This document shows, piece after piece, positions 49,647 through 60,166 of a stretch of DNA of 64,000 nucleotides. Numbering within the stretch: position 1 is the first letter of the stretch; the number at the start of each line of letters is the position of its first letter. The DNA is taken from positions 1 through 64,000 of the forward strand of contig DATHKR010000056.1 of assembly GCA_035489015.1 (NCBI GenBank). The letters run 5' to 3'. The translations under genes and the position numbers were made by a program. This stretch comes from DATFRY01 sp035489015 (GTDB lineage: Bacteria; Myxococcota_A; Polyangia; Haliangiales; Haliangiaceae). The notes beneath the pieces are model-generated. The model was not told where the DNA came from and did no database searches. It saw only the letters and a program-made list of their open reading frames with translations.

Positions 49647-51688
49647 ACCCCGACCCGTACAGGTACTTCCGGGTCGAGGCGCGCGAGCTGGTCGACGCGC
49701 TCGGCAAGGGCGCGCTCGCGCTGGAGAGGACCGCCCCGCTGCCGGCCCAGATCGCGCACCTGCTCCGCCTGGCCCACACCCTGAAGGGGGCCGCGCGGGT
49801 GGTCAAGCAGCGCGAGATCGCCGACCACGCCCACGCGCTCGAGGATCTGCTCACGCCTCACCGCGACTCGGGCGGGCCGGTCGCGCGCGCCGGGGTGGAC
49901 GAGGTGCTCGGGCTCATCGACCGGATGGGCGAGCGGGTCTCCGCGCTGGCGGGCCCGGCAGCCACCGACGTGGTGGCCGGCGCGCCCGAGCCGCTGGCTC
50001 GCCCGGCCGAGGAGCCGCTCCGCACGGTGCGGGCCGAGGTGGCCGAGGTCGACCTCCTGCTCGACGGGATCGCCGGGATCCAGGTCCAGCTGGCCCAGCT
50101 CGCCAGCGGCGTGGGCCAGATCGAGCGGATCGGGCGGCTGGTCGGCGCGCTGGCCGATGCGCCCGCCGAGGGCGGCGCCGACGCCAGGCCCGGCCCCCGC
50201 AGCGGAGACGCCGCGGAGGCGCTGGCGGCCTGCCGCGGGCTCGACCGCGCGCTCGGCGGCCGCGTCGAGCAGATGGAGCGCCAGCTGGGCGAGGTGCGGC
50301 GGAGCGTCGAGCGCCTTCGCCTGGTCCCCGCCGACGCGCTGTTCACGCCGCTCGAGCGGGCGGCGCGCGACGCCGCCGGCGCCCAGGGCAAGCAGGTCCG
50401 GTTCGAGGCGACCGGCGGCGATCTCCGCCTCGACGCGGACGTGCTGTCGACCGTGCAGGGCGCGCTGCTCCAGGCGGTGCGCAACGCGGTCGCCCACGGG
50501 ATCGAGCGCGAGGAGGAGCGCCGCGCCCTGGGCAAGCCGCCGGCCGGGCTGGTCCGGATCGAGGTGGCCCGGCGCGGACGCCGGGTCGCCTTCATCTGCC
50601 GCGACGACGGCCGCGGGATCGACTTCGAGGCGGTCGACCGGGTCGCGCGCGGCAAGGGCCTGGTGCCCCAGGACGGCCGCTCCACCCACACCGGGCTGAT
50701 CGAGAAGCTCCTGTCCGGCGGCATCAGCACGGCCGCGACGGTGAGCGAGGTGGCCGGGCGCGGCGTCGGGCTCGACGTGGTGCGCGAGGCGGTCGCCCGC
50801 CTGGGCGGCGAGGTCCACGTCAGCACCGAGCCGGGTCGCGGCACCTCGATCGAGCTCGACGTGCCGCTGTCGCTCGCGTCGCTCGAGGCGATCGAGGTCG
50901 AGGCCGGCGGGGTGGTGGTGGCCATCCCGCTCGACGCGGTCCGCTCGAGCATCCGGCTGGCCCACGACCGGGTGTCGCGCTCCCCGAATGGCGAGGCGAT
51001 CGTCCACCTCGGCCACGTGGTGCCGTTCCTGCCGCTCGCGCGGGTCCTGTCCGGCGCGAGTCTCGCGGGCGCGCGCGGCCAGGTGCACCCGGCGCTCCTC
51101 ATCGCCGGGGCGGGCGGCACCGCCGCGATCGGGGTCGATCGCATCCTCGGCACCGGCCTGATCGTGCTCCGCCCCCTGCCCGAGCTGTGCCCGGCCGCGC
51201 CGTTGCTGGCCGGCGCCACCCTCGACGCCGAGGGAAGCCCGCGCCTGGTGCTGGATCCGGACGGGCTCATCGCCGCGGCCCGCTCGGCCCAGCCGGAGCC
51301 GGCCGCGGCCGAGGTCGTCCGATCTCCGATCCTGGTCATCGACGACTCGTTGACCACCCGCATGCTCGAGCAGAGCATCCTGGAGTCGGCCGGCTACAAG
51401 GTCGTGGTCGCGGTCTCGGCAGAGGACGCGCTCGAGCGGGCCCGCCGCGAGCGCTTCTCCCTGTTCCTGGTCGACGTCGAGATGCCCGGCATGGACGGAT
51501 TCTCGTTCGTCGCCACCGTCCAGGCGGATCCGGCGCTGCGCCAGACCCCGTCGATCCTGGTCACCTCGCGCAACGGCGCCGACGACCGCCTGCGCGGCGA
51601 GCAGGTCGGCGCGCGGGGATACATCGTCAAGGGCGAGTTCGATCAGGCCGAGCTCCTGCAGCGAATCCGCGCGCTGGTGGGCGCATGA
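49643..51688 (+). CDS. cheA: CheA histidine kinase with C-terminal receiver (WspE-like)
   Basis: The GTG start (GTGA overlap with the MCP gene) gives 681 residues. An N-terminal Hpt domain has H45 in LAHTLKGAARVV. The kinase has NAVAHGIEREEER and GRGVGLDVVREAV, then a CheW-like domain, and a C-terminal receiver with Asp in LFLVDVEMPGMDG. Most CheA proteins lack the receiver; WspE and FrzE-type proteins have it. The fused receiver can act as a phosphate sink or relay to CheB or the kinase at 52812. Confidence 0.93.
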   Translation: MNPDPYRYFRVEARELVDALGKGALALERTAPLPAQIAHLLRLAHTLKGAARVVKQREIADHAHALEDLLTPHRDSGGPVARAGVDEVLGLIDRMGERVSALAGPAATDVVAGAPEPLARPAEEPLRTVRAEVAEVDLLLDGIAGIQVQLAQLASGVGQIERIGRLVGALADAPAEGGADARPGPRSGDAAEALAACRGLDRALGGRVEQMERQLGEVRRSVERLRLVPADALFTPLERAARDAAGAQGKQVRFEATGGDLRLDADVLSTVQGALLQAVRNAVAHGIEREEERRALGKPPAGLVRIEVARRGRRVAFICRDDGRGIDFEAVDRVARGKGLVPQDGRSTHTGLIEKLLSGGISTAATVSEVAGRGVGLDVVREAVARLGGEVHVSTEPGRGTSIELDVPLSLASLEAIEVEAGGVVVAIPLDAVRSSIRLAHDRVSRSPNGEAIVHLGHVVPFLPLARVLSGASLAGARGQVHPALLIAGAGGTAAIGVDRILGTGLIVLRPLPELCPAAPLLAGATLDAEGSPRLVLDPDGLIAAARSAQPEPAAAEVVRSPILVIDDSLTTRMLEQSILESAGYKVVVAVSAEDALERARRERFSLFLVDVEMPGMDGFSFVATVQADPALRQTPSILVTSRNGADDRLRGEQVGARGYIVKGEFDQAELLQRIRALVGA

Positions 51689-52815
51689 GCGGCCACATCC
51701 GCGTCCTGGTGGTCGAGGACTCCACCACGGTGCGCAGGCACCTGTGCTCTGTCGTCGCCCGCGACCCGGAGCTCGAGCTCGTCGGCGAGGCCGAGGACGG
51801 CCGCCGCGCCATCGAGCTGTGCCAGCGCCTGCGCCCCGACGTCGTCACCATGGACATGATGCTGCCGATCATGAGCGGGCTGGCCGCGACCGAATACATC
51901 ATGGCGCACTGCCCGACCCCGATCCTGGTGGTGTCGGCGTCGACCAACCGCGGCGAGCTGTTCCGCACCTACGAGGCGCTGGCCGCCGGTGCGGTCGACG
52001 TGCTCGAGAAGCCGCGCGGCGACGAGGGGGAGGGGTCCTGGGAGCCGACCTTCGTCGCCGCGATCAAGCTGGTCTCGCGCATCCGGGTCATCACCCACCC
52101 TCGCGGCCGCCTGGGCGCGATGGGCCGGGCCAACCCGAACACCCTCCTGCCCCCGGTGGTCGACGCCCCCGCGGGCGAGCCGACCGCGTGCCAGGTGGTC
52201 GCGATCGGCGCTTCGACCGGCGGCCCGGGCGCGGTGGTCACGCTGCTGAAGGCGCTCGGCCCCGACTTCCGCCTGCCGCTCCTGCTCGTCCTCCACATCG
52301 CCGAGGGGTTCGGGGCTGCCCTGGCCGACTGGCTCGACGGAGTGACCGAGCGGCGGGTGGTGTACGCGCGAGACGGCGACCCGGTCAGCTCGCTGGCCGG
52401 TCGCCTGGCCCTGGCTCCGCCGGGCCACCACCTGGTGGTCCGCGACCGGCGCCTGCGCCTGACCGCCGACCCGGAGCGACACTCGTGCCGTCCGTCGGTG
52501 GACGTGCTCTTCGAGTCGATCGCGCGCGAGTACGGGCCGGCCGCGGTCGCGGCGCTCCTGACCGGGATGGGGCGCGACGGCGCGGCCGGGCTGCTCGACA
52601 TCCGCCGGGCCGGCGGCGTGACGATCGCGCAGGACGAGGAGTCGTGCGTCGTGTACGGCATGCCGCGCGAGGCGGTCGTCCTGGGCGCGGCGGCGCGGGT
52701 CCTGTCGCTCGACCAGATCGGCCCGGCACTGATGAGCGCGGCCCGCTCCCAGGGGGCGGCCTCGGGCGGCTCCGGGCAAGGACGCGACCTGCGCGGCGCC
52801 GAGGGGAAGGGATGA
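51685..52815 (+). CDS. cheB: CheB methylesterase (receiver plus esterase; WspF-like)
   Basis: The ATG at 51685 (ATGA overlap) gives 376 residues. The receiver Asp is in VVTMDMMLPIMSG. The esterase has catalytic Ser in IGASTGGPGA, His in LLVLHIAEGF and Asp in TGMGRDGAAG. It removes methyl groups from the receptor. The longer frame upstream lies within cheA in another frame and is not used. Confidence 0.94.
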   Translation: MSGHIRVLVVEDSTTVRRHLCSVVARDPELELVGEAEDGRRAIELCQRLRPDVVTMDMMLPIMSGLAATEYIMAHCPTPILVVSASTNRGELFRTYEALAAGAVDVLEKPRGDEGEGSWEPTFVAAIKLVSRIRVITHPRGRLGAMGRANPNTLLPPVVDAPAGEPTACQVVAIGASTGGPGAVVTLLKALGPDFRLPLLLVLHIAEGFGAALADWLDGVTERRVVYARDGDPVSSLAGRLALAPPGHHLVVRDRRLRLTADPERHSCRPSVDVLFESIAREYGPAAVAALLTGMGRDGAAGLLDIRRAGGVTIAQDEESCVVYGMPREAVVLGAAARVLSLDQIGPALMSAARSQGAASGGSGQGRDLRGAEGKG

Positions 52816-54779
52816 ACGAGGCGGTCCTCATCGTGGACGACAGCATCACGGTCCGCATGGACCTGGCCGACGCGCTGTCGGCGGCCGGCTTCCGCGCGCT
52901 GCCGTGCGCCACCATGGCCGACGCGCGCAGCGCGGTCGCCCGCGAGCCGATCGCGGTGATGATCCTCGACGTGCAGCTACCCGACGGCGACGGGGTCGAC
53001 CTCCTGAAGGAGGTGCGAGGCGCGCCGGAGACCCACGGGATGATCGTGGTCATGCTGTCGACCAGGACCGAGGTCGCCCACCGGGTGCGCGGGCTGCGCA
53101 CCGGCGCCGACGAGTACGTCGGCAAGCCGTACGACGCCGCGTACGTGGTCTCGCGCATCCGCGAGATGCTGCGCGCCCGCGGCGGGCCGCACGAGCGCTT
53201 CACCACGGTGCTCGTCATCGACGACAGCCCGACCTACCGCGAGCAGCTGCGCGAGGCGCTCGAGACGGCCGGCTACGGCGCGATCGTCGCCGGCACCGGC
53301 GAGGAGGGGCTGCGCATGGCGGCGGACCAGCAGCCCGGCGCGGTGATCGTCGACGGGGTGCTGCCCGGCATGGATGGCCCGACCGTGATCCGCCGGCTCC
53401 GCCTCGACGCCGCGTCGCGCGGGGTGCCCTGCCTGCTGCTCACCGCCTCGGAGGGGACCGAGGCCGAGCTGCGCGCGCTCGACGCCGGCGCCGACGCGTT
53501 CGTGCGCAAGCAGGACGACATCTCGATCGTCCTCGCCAAGCTGCGCGCCGTGCTCCGCGCGGCGGCCGCGCCCCAGGGGACGAAGACCGCCAGCCTGCTC
53601 GGGCCCAAGAAGATCCTCGCGGTCGACGACAGCCCCACCTACCTGCACGAGCTGGGCAACGCGCTGCGCGGCGAGGGGTTCGACGTGGTGCTGGCCCGGT
53701 CGGGCGAGGAGGCGCTCGAGCTGCTCTCGGTGCAGCCTTCGATCGACTGCATCCTGCTCGACCTGCTCATGCCCGGAATGGGCGGGCGCGAGGCCTGCCG
53801 GCGGATCAAGGCCGCGCCGGTCGTGCGCGACGTTCCGCTCATCATGCTGACCGCGCTGGAGGACCGCGAGGCGATGATCGAGGGGCTGGCCGCCGGCGCC
53901 GACGACTACATCTCCAAGTCGGCCCCGTTCGAGGTGCTGCGCGCCCGGGTGCGCGCCCAGCTGCGCCGCAAGCAGTTCGAGGACGAGACCCGGCGCATCC
54001 GCGAGGAGCTGCTGCACAAGGAGCTGGAGGCGGCCGAGGAGCGGGCGGCCCGCGAGATCGCCGAGACCCGCGCCGTCCTGCTCCTCGAGCTCGAGCGCAA
54101 GAACGAGGAGCTGGAGGCGTTCAGCTACTCGGTCGCCCACGACCTGCGCGCGCCGCTGCGCGGCATCGACGGCTTCAGCGAGGCGCTGCTGCAGGACTTC
54201 GGCGAGGCGATGACCCCGCAGGCCCGCCACTACCTCCTGCGCGTGCGCGCCTCGGCCGAGCGCATGCGCGAGCTCATCGACGATCTGCTCCTCCTGTCGC
54301 GGGTCGGGCGCGCCGACCTCAGCCGCGGGCGGGTCAACCTGACCGACATCGCCAGCCAGGTGCTGGCCGAACTGCGCCGCAACGACCCGTCCCGGCGCGT
54401 GGTCGGCCGCGTCGAGGAGGGGCTGACCACCGAGGCGGACAGCCACCTCATCCGCGTGGCCTTGGAGAACCTGCTCGGCAACGCGTGGAAGTTCACCTCC
54501 AAGGTCGACCCGGGCGAGATCCACGTCGGCACGGTGCAGCACGCCCTGGGCGCGTCGTTCTTCGTGCGCGACAACGGGGCCGGCTTCAACATGGAGTACA
54601 TCGAGAAGCTGTTCCGCCCGTTCCAGCGGCTTCACCGCGAGCGAGACTTCCCCGGCACCGGCATCGGGCTGGCCACGGTTCACCGTGTGATCGACCGGCA
54701 CGGCGGCCGGGTCTGGGCCGAGGCCGAGGTCGGGCACGGGGCGACGTTCTTCTTCACGATCCCGCCGGCCCGACGGTAG
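52812..54779 (+). CDS. Triple-receiver histidine kinase, output gene of the Wsp-like operon
   Basis: The ATG at 52812 (ATGA overlap with cheB) gives 655 residues. Three receivers come first: Asp in MILDVQLPDGDG (first), VIVDGVLPGMDG (second) and ILLDLLMPGMGG (third). A coiled coil follows, then HisKA with SVAHDLRAPLRGIDGF and HATPase_c with NLLGNAWKFTSK, DNGAGFN and GTGIGLATVHR. It is soluble. In wsp operons this place is held by the GGDEF regulator WspR; here no GGDEF exists. It may integrate CheA signals at several receivers and pass them to an unknown partner. Confidence 0.92.
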   Translation: MNEAVLIVDDSITVRMDLADALSAAGFRALPCATMADARSAVAREPIAVMILDVQLPDGDGVDLLKEVRGAPETHGMIVVMLSTRTEVAHRVRGLRTGADEYVGKPYDAAYVVSRIREMLRARGGPHERFTTVLVIDDSPTYREQLREALETAGYGAIVAGTGEEGLRMAADQQPGAVIVDGVLPGMDGPTVIRRLRLDAASRGVPCLLLTASEGTEAELRALDAGADAFVRKQDDISIVLAKLRAVLRAAAAPQGTKTASLLGPKKILAVDDSPTYLHELGNALRGEGFDVVLARSGEEALELLSVQPSIDCILLDLLMPGMGGREACRRIKAAPVVRDVPLIMLTALEDREAMIEGLAAGADDYISKSAPFEVLRARVRAQLRRKQFEDETRRIREELLHKELEAAEERAAREIAETRAVLLLELERKNEELEAFSYSVAHDLRAPLRGIDGFSEALLQDFGEAMTPQARHYLLRVRASAERMRELIDDLLLLSRVGRADLSRGRVNLTDIASQVLAELRRNDPSRRVVGRVEEGLTTEADSHLIRVALENLLGNAWKFTSKVDPGEIHVGTVQHALGASFFVRDNGAGFNMEYIEKLFRPFQRLHRERDFPGTGIGLATVHRVIDRHGGRVWAEAEVGHGATFFFTIPPARR

Positions 54780-54833
54780 TCGTCACCTGCCGATCGCGCG
54801 CGGGTGCGAGTCGCGCACATCGCCGCGCTGTAG

Positions 54834-55020
54834 ATGCTGTTCCTGATGGTGGGCAGCGCGACCGGCGCGTTCGCGGTCATCGCCGAGCCGGACGCCACCT
54901 GCGCCGACCGTCTCTGCACCGACGGCTGTGACGACCAGGGCGGCGGCGGCCCGCCGGTCTGTGACACGTGCATGTGCGCGGCGCCCGGGGTGAGCATCCT
55001 CCTTCTACTCGCTGGTCAAC
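54834..55020 (+). other. Broken or unfinished ORF: signal peptide plus Cys-rich segment
   Basis: From the ATG at 54834 the frame codes for a signal-like MLFLMVGSATGAFAVIA, then a Cys-rich part with CADRLCTDGCDD and VCDTCMC, all with typical high-G/C third positions. After about 54990 the codon bias disappears (ATC CTC CTT CTA CTC GCT GGT CAA). The frame stays open and runs into the next gene, so no true stop is seen. It is probably a small secreted Cys-rich protein that has lost its 3' end or has a frameshift. Nothing else was seen in 54780-55188. Confidence 0.4.
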
Positions 55021-55188
55021 CGGTCGAGGGAGCGGGCCGAGGCGCGTCGCCGGCCGCATGCGCCGGCCTGAGGCGGCCGGCCGAACCGGGCTCAACTGCG
55101 CGAATTCGCGCCGAGGCGCGCGAGCAAGGCGCGCGAGCGAGGCGCACGGGTCGACAACCGGCGCGCCGACCCGCGGTAGGGTCCGGAC

Positions 55189-55689
55189 ATGGCTTCACCG
55201 GATCACGACCGCACCCTCGCCATCTGCGATCTCCTGCTCGGCGCCGCCCACGCGGACTCGCACTTCCGCGACGAGGAGCGCGACACGGTGCGGAAGCTCC
55301 TGGTCGAGCTGGGCGGCGGCGCGGCGCTGGCGCCCGAGGTGGAGGAGCGGATCGGCTCGTTCGCGGCGGCCGGCTTCGACCTGGCCCGGGCCGCGGCCGC
55401 GTTCGCGGGCGATCCGATCGAGGAGAAGCGGAAGCTCCTGCGCCTGGTCAGCGCGATCCACGACGCCGACGAGGAGCTCGATCTCGACGAGGACGCCTTT
55501 CTGCGCGGGCTGGCCGGCGCGCTCGAGCTGCCCGACGACGAGCTGAACGGCCTCGCCCTCGAGTTCGAGGTCGAGGAGCTGCGCGAGAGCTACACCGCGC
55601 TGCGGAGCGGGCCGCCGCCGATCCCGGACGCCGCGCGCTCGGGCAAGCCGCGCGAGGGCGGCGCGGTGGACGTCGAGCTCGACGACTGA
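55189..55689 (+). CDS. TerB-like domain protein
   Basis: The 166-residue acidic protein has the TerB-like helical pattern: ICDLLLGAAHADSHFRDEER followed by AIHDADEELDLDEDAFLRGL. The repeated Asp/Glu ladders could bind Ca2+. TerB-type domains occur in tellurite-resistance and stress systems. No other ter genes are near, so the role is open. Confidence 0.7.
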   Translation: MASPDHDRTLAICDLLLGAAHADSHFRDEERDTVRKLLVELGGGAALAPEVEERIGSFAAAGFDLARAAAAFAGDPIEEKRKLLRLVSAIHDADEELDLDEDAFLRGLAGALELPDDELNGLALEFEVEELRESYTALRSGPPPIPDAARSGKPREGGAVDVELDD

Positions 55690-55735
55690 GCGCGGCCGGC
55701 TGAACCGACCGCACCGGCGCCGCCCCGAGCGGCGC

Positions 55736-55776
55736 TTGACAGCCTGCGTGACGTCATGTCAGTACTCATGACATGA
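55736..55776 (+). promoter_or_regulatory. Promoter and palindromic operator at the start of the TetR gene
   Basis: TTGACA (55736-55741) is a perfect -35. TCAGTA at 55759-55764 (17-bp spacing) could be a weak -10. A perfect inverted repeat TCATGTCA-N7-TGACATGA covers 55754-55776, including the -10 and the ATG at 55773. The start point near 55771 implies a near-leaderless message. Binding of the regulator there would block its own promoter. Confidence 0.75.
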
Positions 55777-56402
55777 AGTCAGCCGCGCCGTATCGATCGC
55801 GCCTGCGCGAGGCCCAGGCGGCCGGCACCCGCCAGCGCATCCTCGACGGGGTCGCGGCGATCCTCGAGCGCGGCGACGAGCCGACCTACGCGCTGGTCGC
55901 CGGCGAGGCCGGCTGCCAGGAGCGCACCGTCTACCGCCACTTCCCGACCAAGGAGCTGCTGGCCGCGGCGTTCTGGGACTGGCAGTACCAGGTGCTCGGC
56001 CCGCGCGACCGCAGCGCGGCGAGCCTGGAGGACCTGTCGAGCCTGGTCGGGCGCGCCTTCCCCGCGTTCGACCGGCGGGCCGCGCTGGTCCGCGCCATGC
56101 TGCACACCCGGCACGGCAAGGACGCGCGCCTGAGCGAGAACGCCGCGCGCAAGGCGATGACCCTGCGCTGCGTGGACCACGAGCTGCCCGACGTCGATCC
56201 GGTCACCCGCCGCCGGGTCGCGGCCGCCACCCAGCTCCTGTTCTCGGCGTCGGCGTGGGAGGTCCTGCGCGACTACTGGTCGATGAACGGGACCGAGGCG
56301 GCCGCCACGGTCCAGCTGGCCATGTCCTGCCTGTTCGAGGGAGCCCGGCGGAGCGGCAAGCGCCCGCGCTCGCGCCGCCCCGCGCCCGCCACCCGATCCT
56401 GA
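55773..56402 (+). CDS. TetR-family transcriptional regulator
   Basis: The 209-residue protein has an N-terminal TetR HTH (TRQRILDGVAAILERGDEPT, VAGEAGCQERTVYRHFPTKE) and an all-helical ligand-binding part. The palindrome at 55754-55776 overlapping its start is a likely self-operator. The next ORF, 13 bp on, is a shortened VOC-like protein. The inducer is unknown. Confidence 0.92.
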   Translation: MKSAAPYRSRLREAQAAGTRQRILDGVAAILERGDEPTYALVAGEAGCQERTVYRHFPTKELLAAAFWDWQYQVLGPRDRSAASLEDLSSLVGRAFPAFDRRAALVRAMLHTRHGKDARLSENAARKAMTLRCVDHELPDVDPVTRRRVAAATQLLFSASAWEVLRDYWSMNGTEAAATVQLAMSCLFEGARRSGKRPRSRRPAPATRS

Positions 56403-56415
56403 CCGCGAGGAACCC

Positions 56416-56628
56416 GTGCTGCTTCACCTCTCCTTCACCGCCCGCGATCCCGAGCGGGTCGCCGCCGTCGTGGCGGTCTGGCTGGAGGGCACCCAGCTCA
56501 TCGAGCTCACCACGCCGGAGCTCCTGCCCGACTACGTCGCGCTGTACGGCCCGGCCGGGCGCGAGGGGCTCGATCGGTCGCTGCGCGCCGTCGAGGCACA
56601 CATCCGCGCGGCCGGCCCGGGACACTGA
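56416..56628 (+). CDS. Short VOC/glyoxalase-like ORF, perhaps internally deleted
   Basis: The GTG start gives 70 residues. The start MLLHLSFTARDPERVAAVVA resembles the first strand and helix of VOC-superfamily proteins, and GTQLIELTTPEL resembles a later strand of the same fold. The middle part is missing. It may be a relic still in frame, or a small true protein. It follows the TetR gene closely and was perhaps its original target. Confidence 0.5.
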   Translation: MLLHLSFTARDPERVAAVVAVWLEGTQLIELTTPELLPDYVALYGPAGREGLDRSLRAVEAHIRAAGPGH

Positions 56629-56776
56629 TCGCCGCGCCCGATCGGCATGCCACTCTGGCAGGCCCGGCATCACGCTCGCGACGGAGTGGCGCTCGACGGC
56701 GGCGCGCGGCCATGCAGCCGCGCGAAACTCCGCGACGCGGCGGCTGGCACCGGGCTTGAAGAGGACCTGGGCAACC

Positions 56777-57733
56777 ATGCTGGTCCGCCTGCTCGAGCAC
56801 CATCAGCGCCTGCTCCGCGTCGCCGCCGTCGCGGTGTGCGCGCTGGCGGGCGCGCGCGCGGCGCTGCACGTGTTCGACGCCATGGACGGGACGCCGGCCG
56901 CCTGGGCGGCCGAGCCCCCGAAGCGCGCGCCGAGCGCCGGCGCGGCCGTCGCGGCGCCGACCGCCGCGAGCAAGTCGGGCGCGGCCCTGGTCGAGCGCAA
57001 CCTGTTCTGCTCCGACTGTGTCGCGCCGCCCGACGGCGCGGTCGGTCCGGTCGCGCCGGCGTCGTCCGAGCCGCCGGTGACCGCGCTGCCGCTCCACCTC
57101 ATCGCCACCCACGTCGCCACCGCCGGGCCGGGCCGATCGTCGGCCATGGTGCTCGACGGCGCGTCGTCCAACCAGGGCGCGTACCGGATGGGCGAGCACC
57201 TGCCCGGGGCCGGGTCGATCGTCAGGATCGGCGGGCGCTCGATCGACTTCGAGAACCCGGCCGCCGGACGGGTGGAGCGGCTCGCCATCGCCGAGCCGGC
57301 CGCGCCGAAACCGCCCGGGCCGGCCGCCGAGCAGCCCGGCGACGACGCGCCGCCGGCGAACCGCCGCGACCGCGCGGCCGACCCGGAGCTCAAGGCCGCG
57401 CTCGACGCCGGGGTTCGCGCGATCGACGAGACCACCTTCGAGGTGGACCGCGGCCTCATCGAGAGCGTCATCGCGCGCCCGCAGTCGGCGGCGCGCGGGG
57501 CGCGGGTGGCGCTGCGCGATGGCGGCCTGCGCCTCTCCGCCGTGCGGCCCGACTCGGCCCACGCCCACCTCGGCCTGAAGAGCGGCGACACCATCCTGGC
57601 GGTGAACGGTGTCGAGCTGTCCAGTCCCGACAAGATGCTCGAGGCGGTGACCGCGCTGCGCAACGAGAGCAACATCTCGCTCTCGATCACCCGGCGCCGC
57701 GAGCCGGTCACGCTCACCTATCGAGTCCGCTGA
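56777..57733 (+). CDS. gspC: GspC-like type II secretion inner-membrane protein with PDZ domain
   Basis: The ATG at 56777 gives 318 residues: a short cytoplasmic start, TM about 14-36, then the HR domain. This carries VERNLFCSDC, LPLHLIATHVAT, SSAMVLDGASSNQGAYRMGE and RIGGRSIDFENPA, matching GspC. A Pro-rich linker and a C-terminal PDZ domain (LRLSAVRPDSAHAHLGLKSG) follow. GspC links the inner-membrane platform to the secretin. No other gsp gene is nearby, so it is an orphan here. Frames open upstream are not coding. Confidence 0.82.
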   Translation: MLVRLLEHHQRLLRVAAVAVCALAGARAALHVFDAMDGTPAAWAAEPPKRAPSAGAAVAAPTAASKSGAALVERNLFCSDCVAPPDGAVGPVAPASSEPPVTALPLHLIATHVATAGPGRSSAMVLDGASSNQGAYRMGEHLPGAGSIVRIGGRSIDFENPAAGRVERLAIAEPAAPKPPGPAAEQPGDDAPPANRRDRAADPELKAALDAGVRAIDETTFEVDRGLIESVIARPQSAARGARVALRDGGLRLSAVRPDSAHAHLGLKSGDTILAVNGVELSSPDKMLEAVTALRNESNISLSITRRREPVTLTYRVR

Positions 57734-57816
57734 GCCGGCCGGGACCGCGCGGGTGCTCCGGCGCCGGCGACGAGGGTTTCCCGGCCAGTCCGGATGCTGC
57801 ATCCTCCTCGGCGGAG

Positions 57817-60156
<2,340 letters not shown>

Positions 60157-60166
60157 CGGCCTCCGC

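Noticed and set aside
56745..56760. TGGCAC-N5-TTGAA as a sigma54 promoter before gspC
   Set aside because: The essential GC of the -12 element is GA; spacing alone is not enough.
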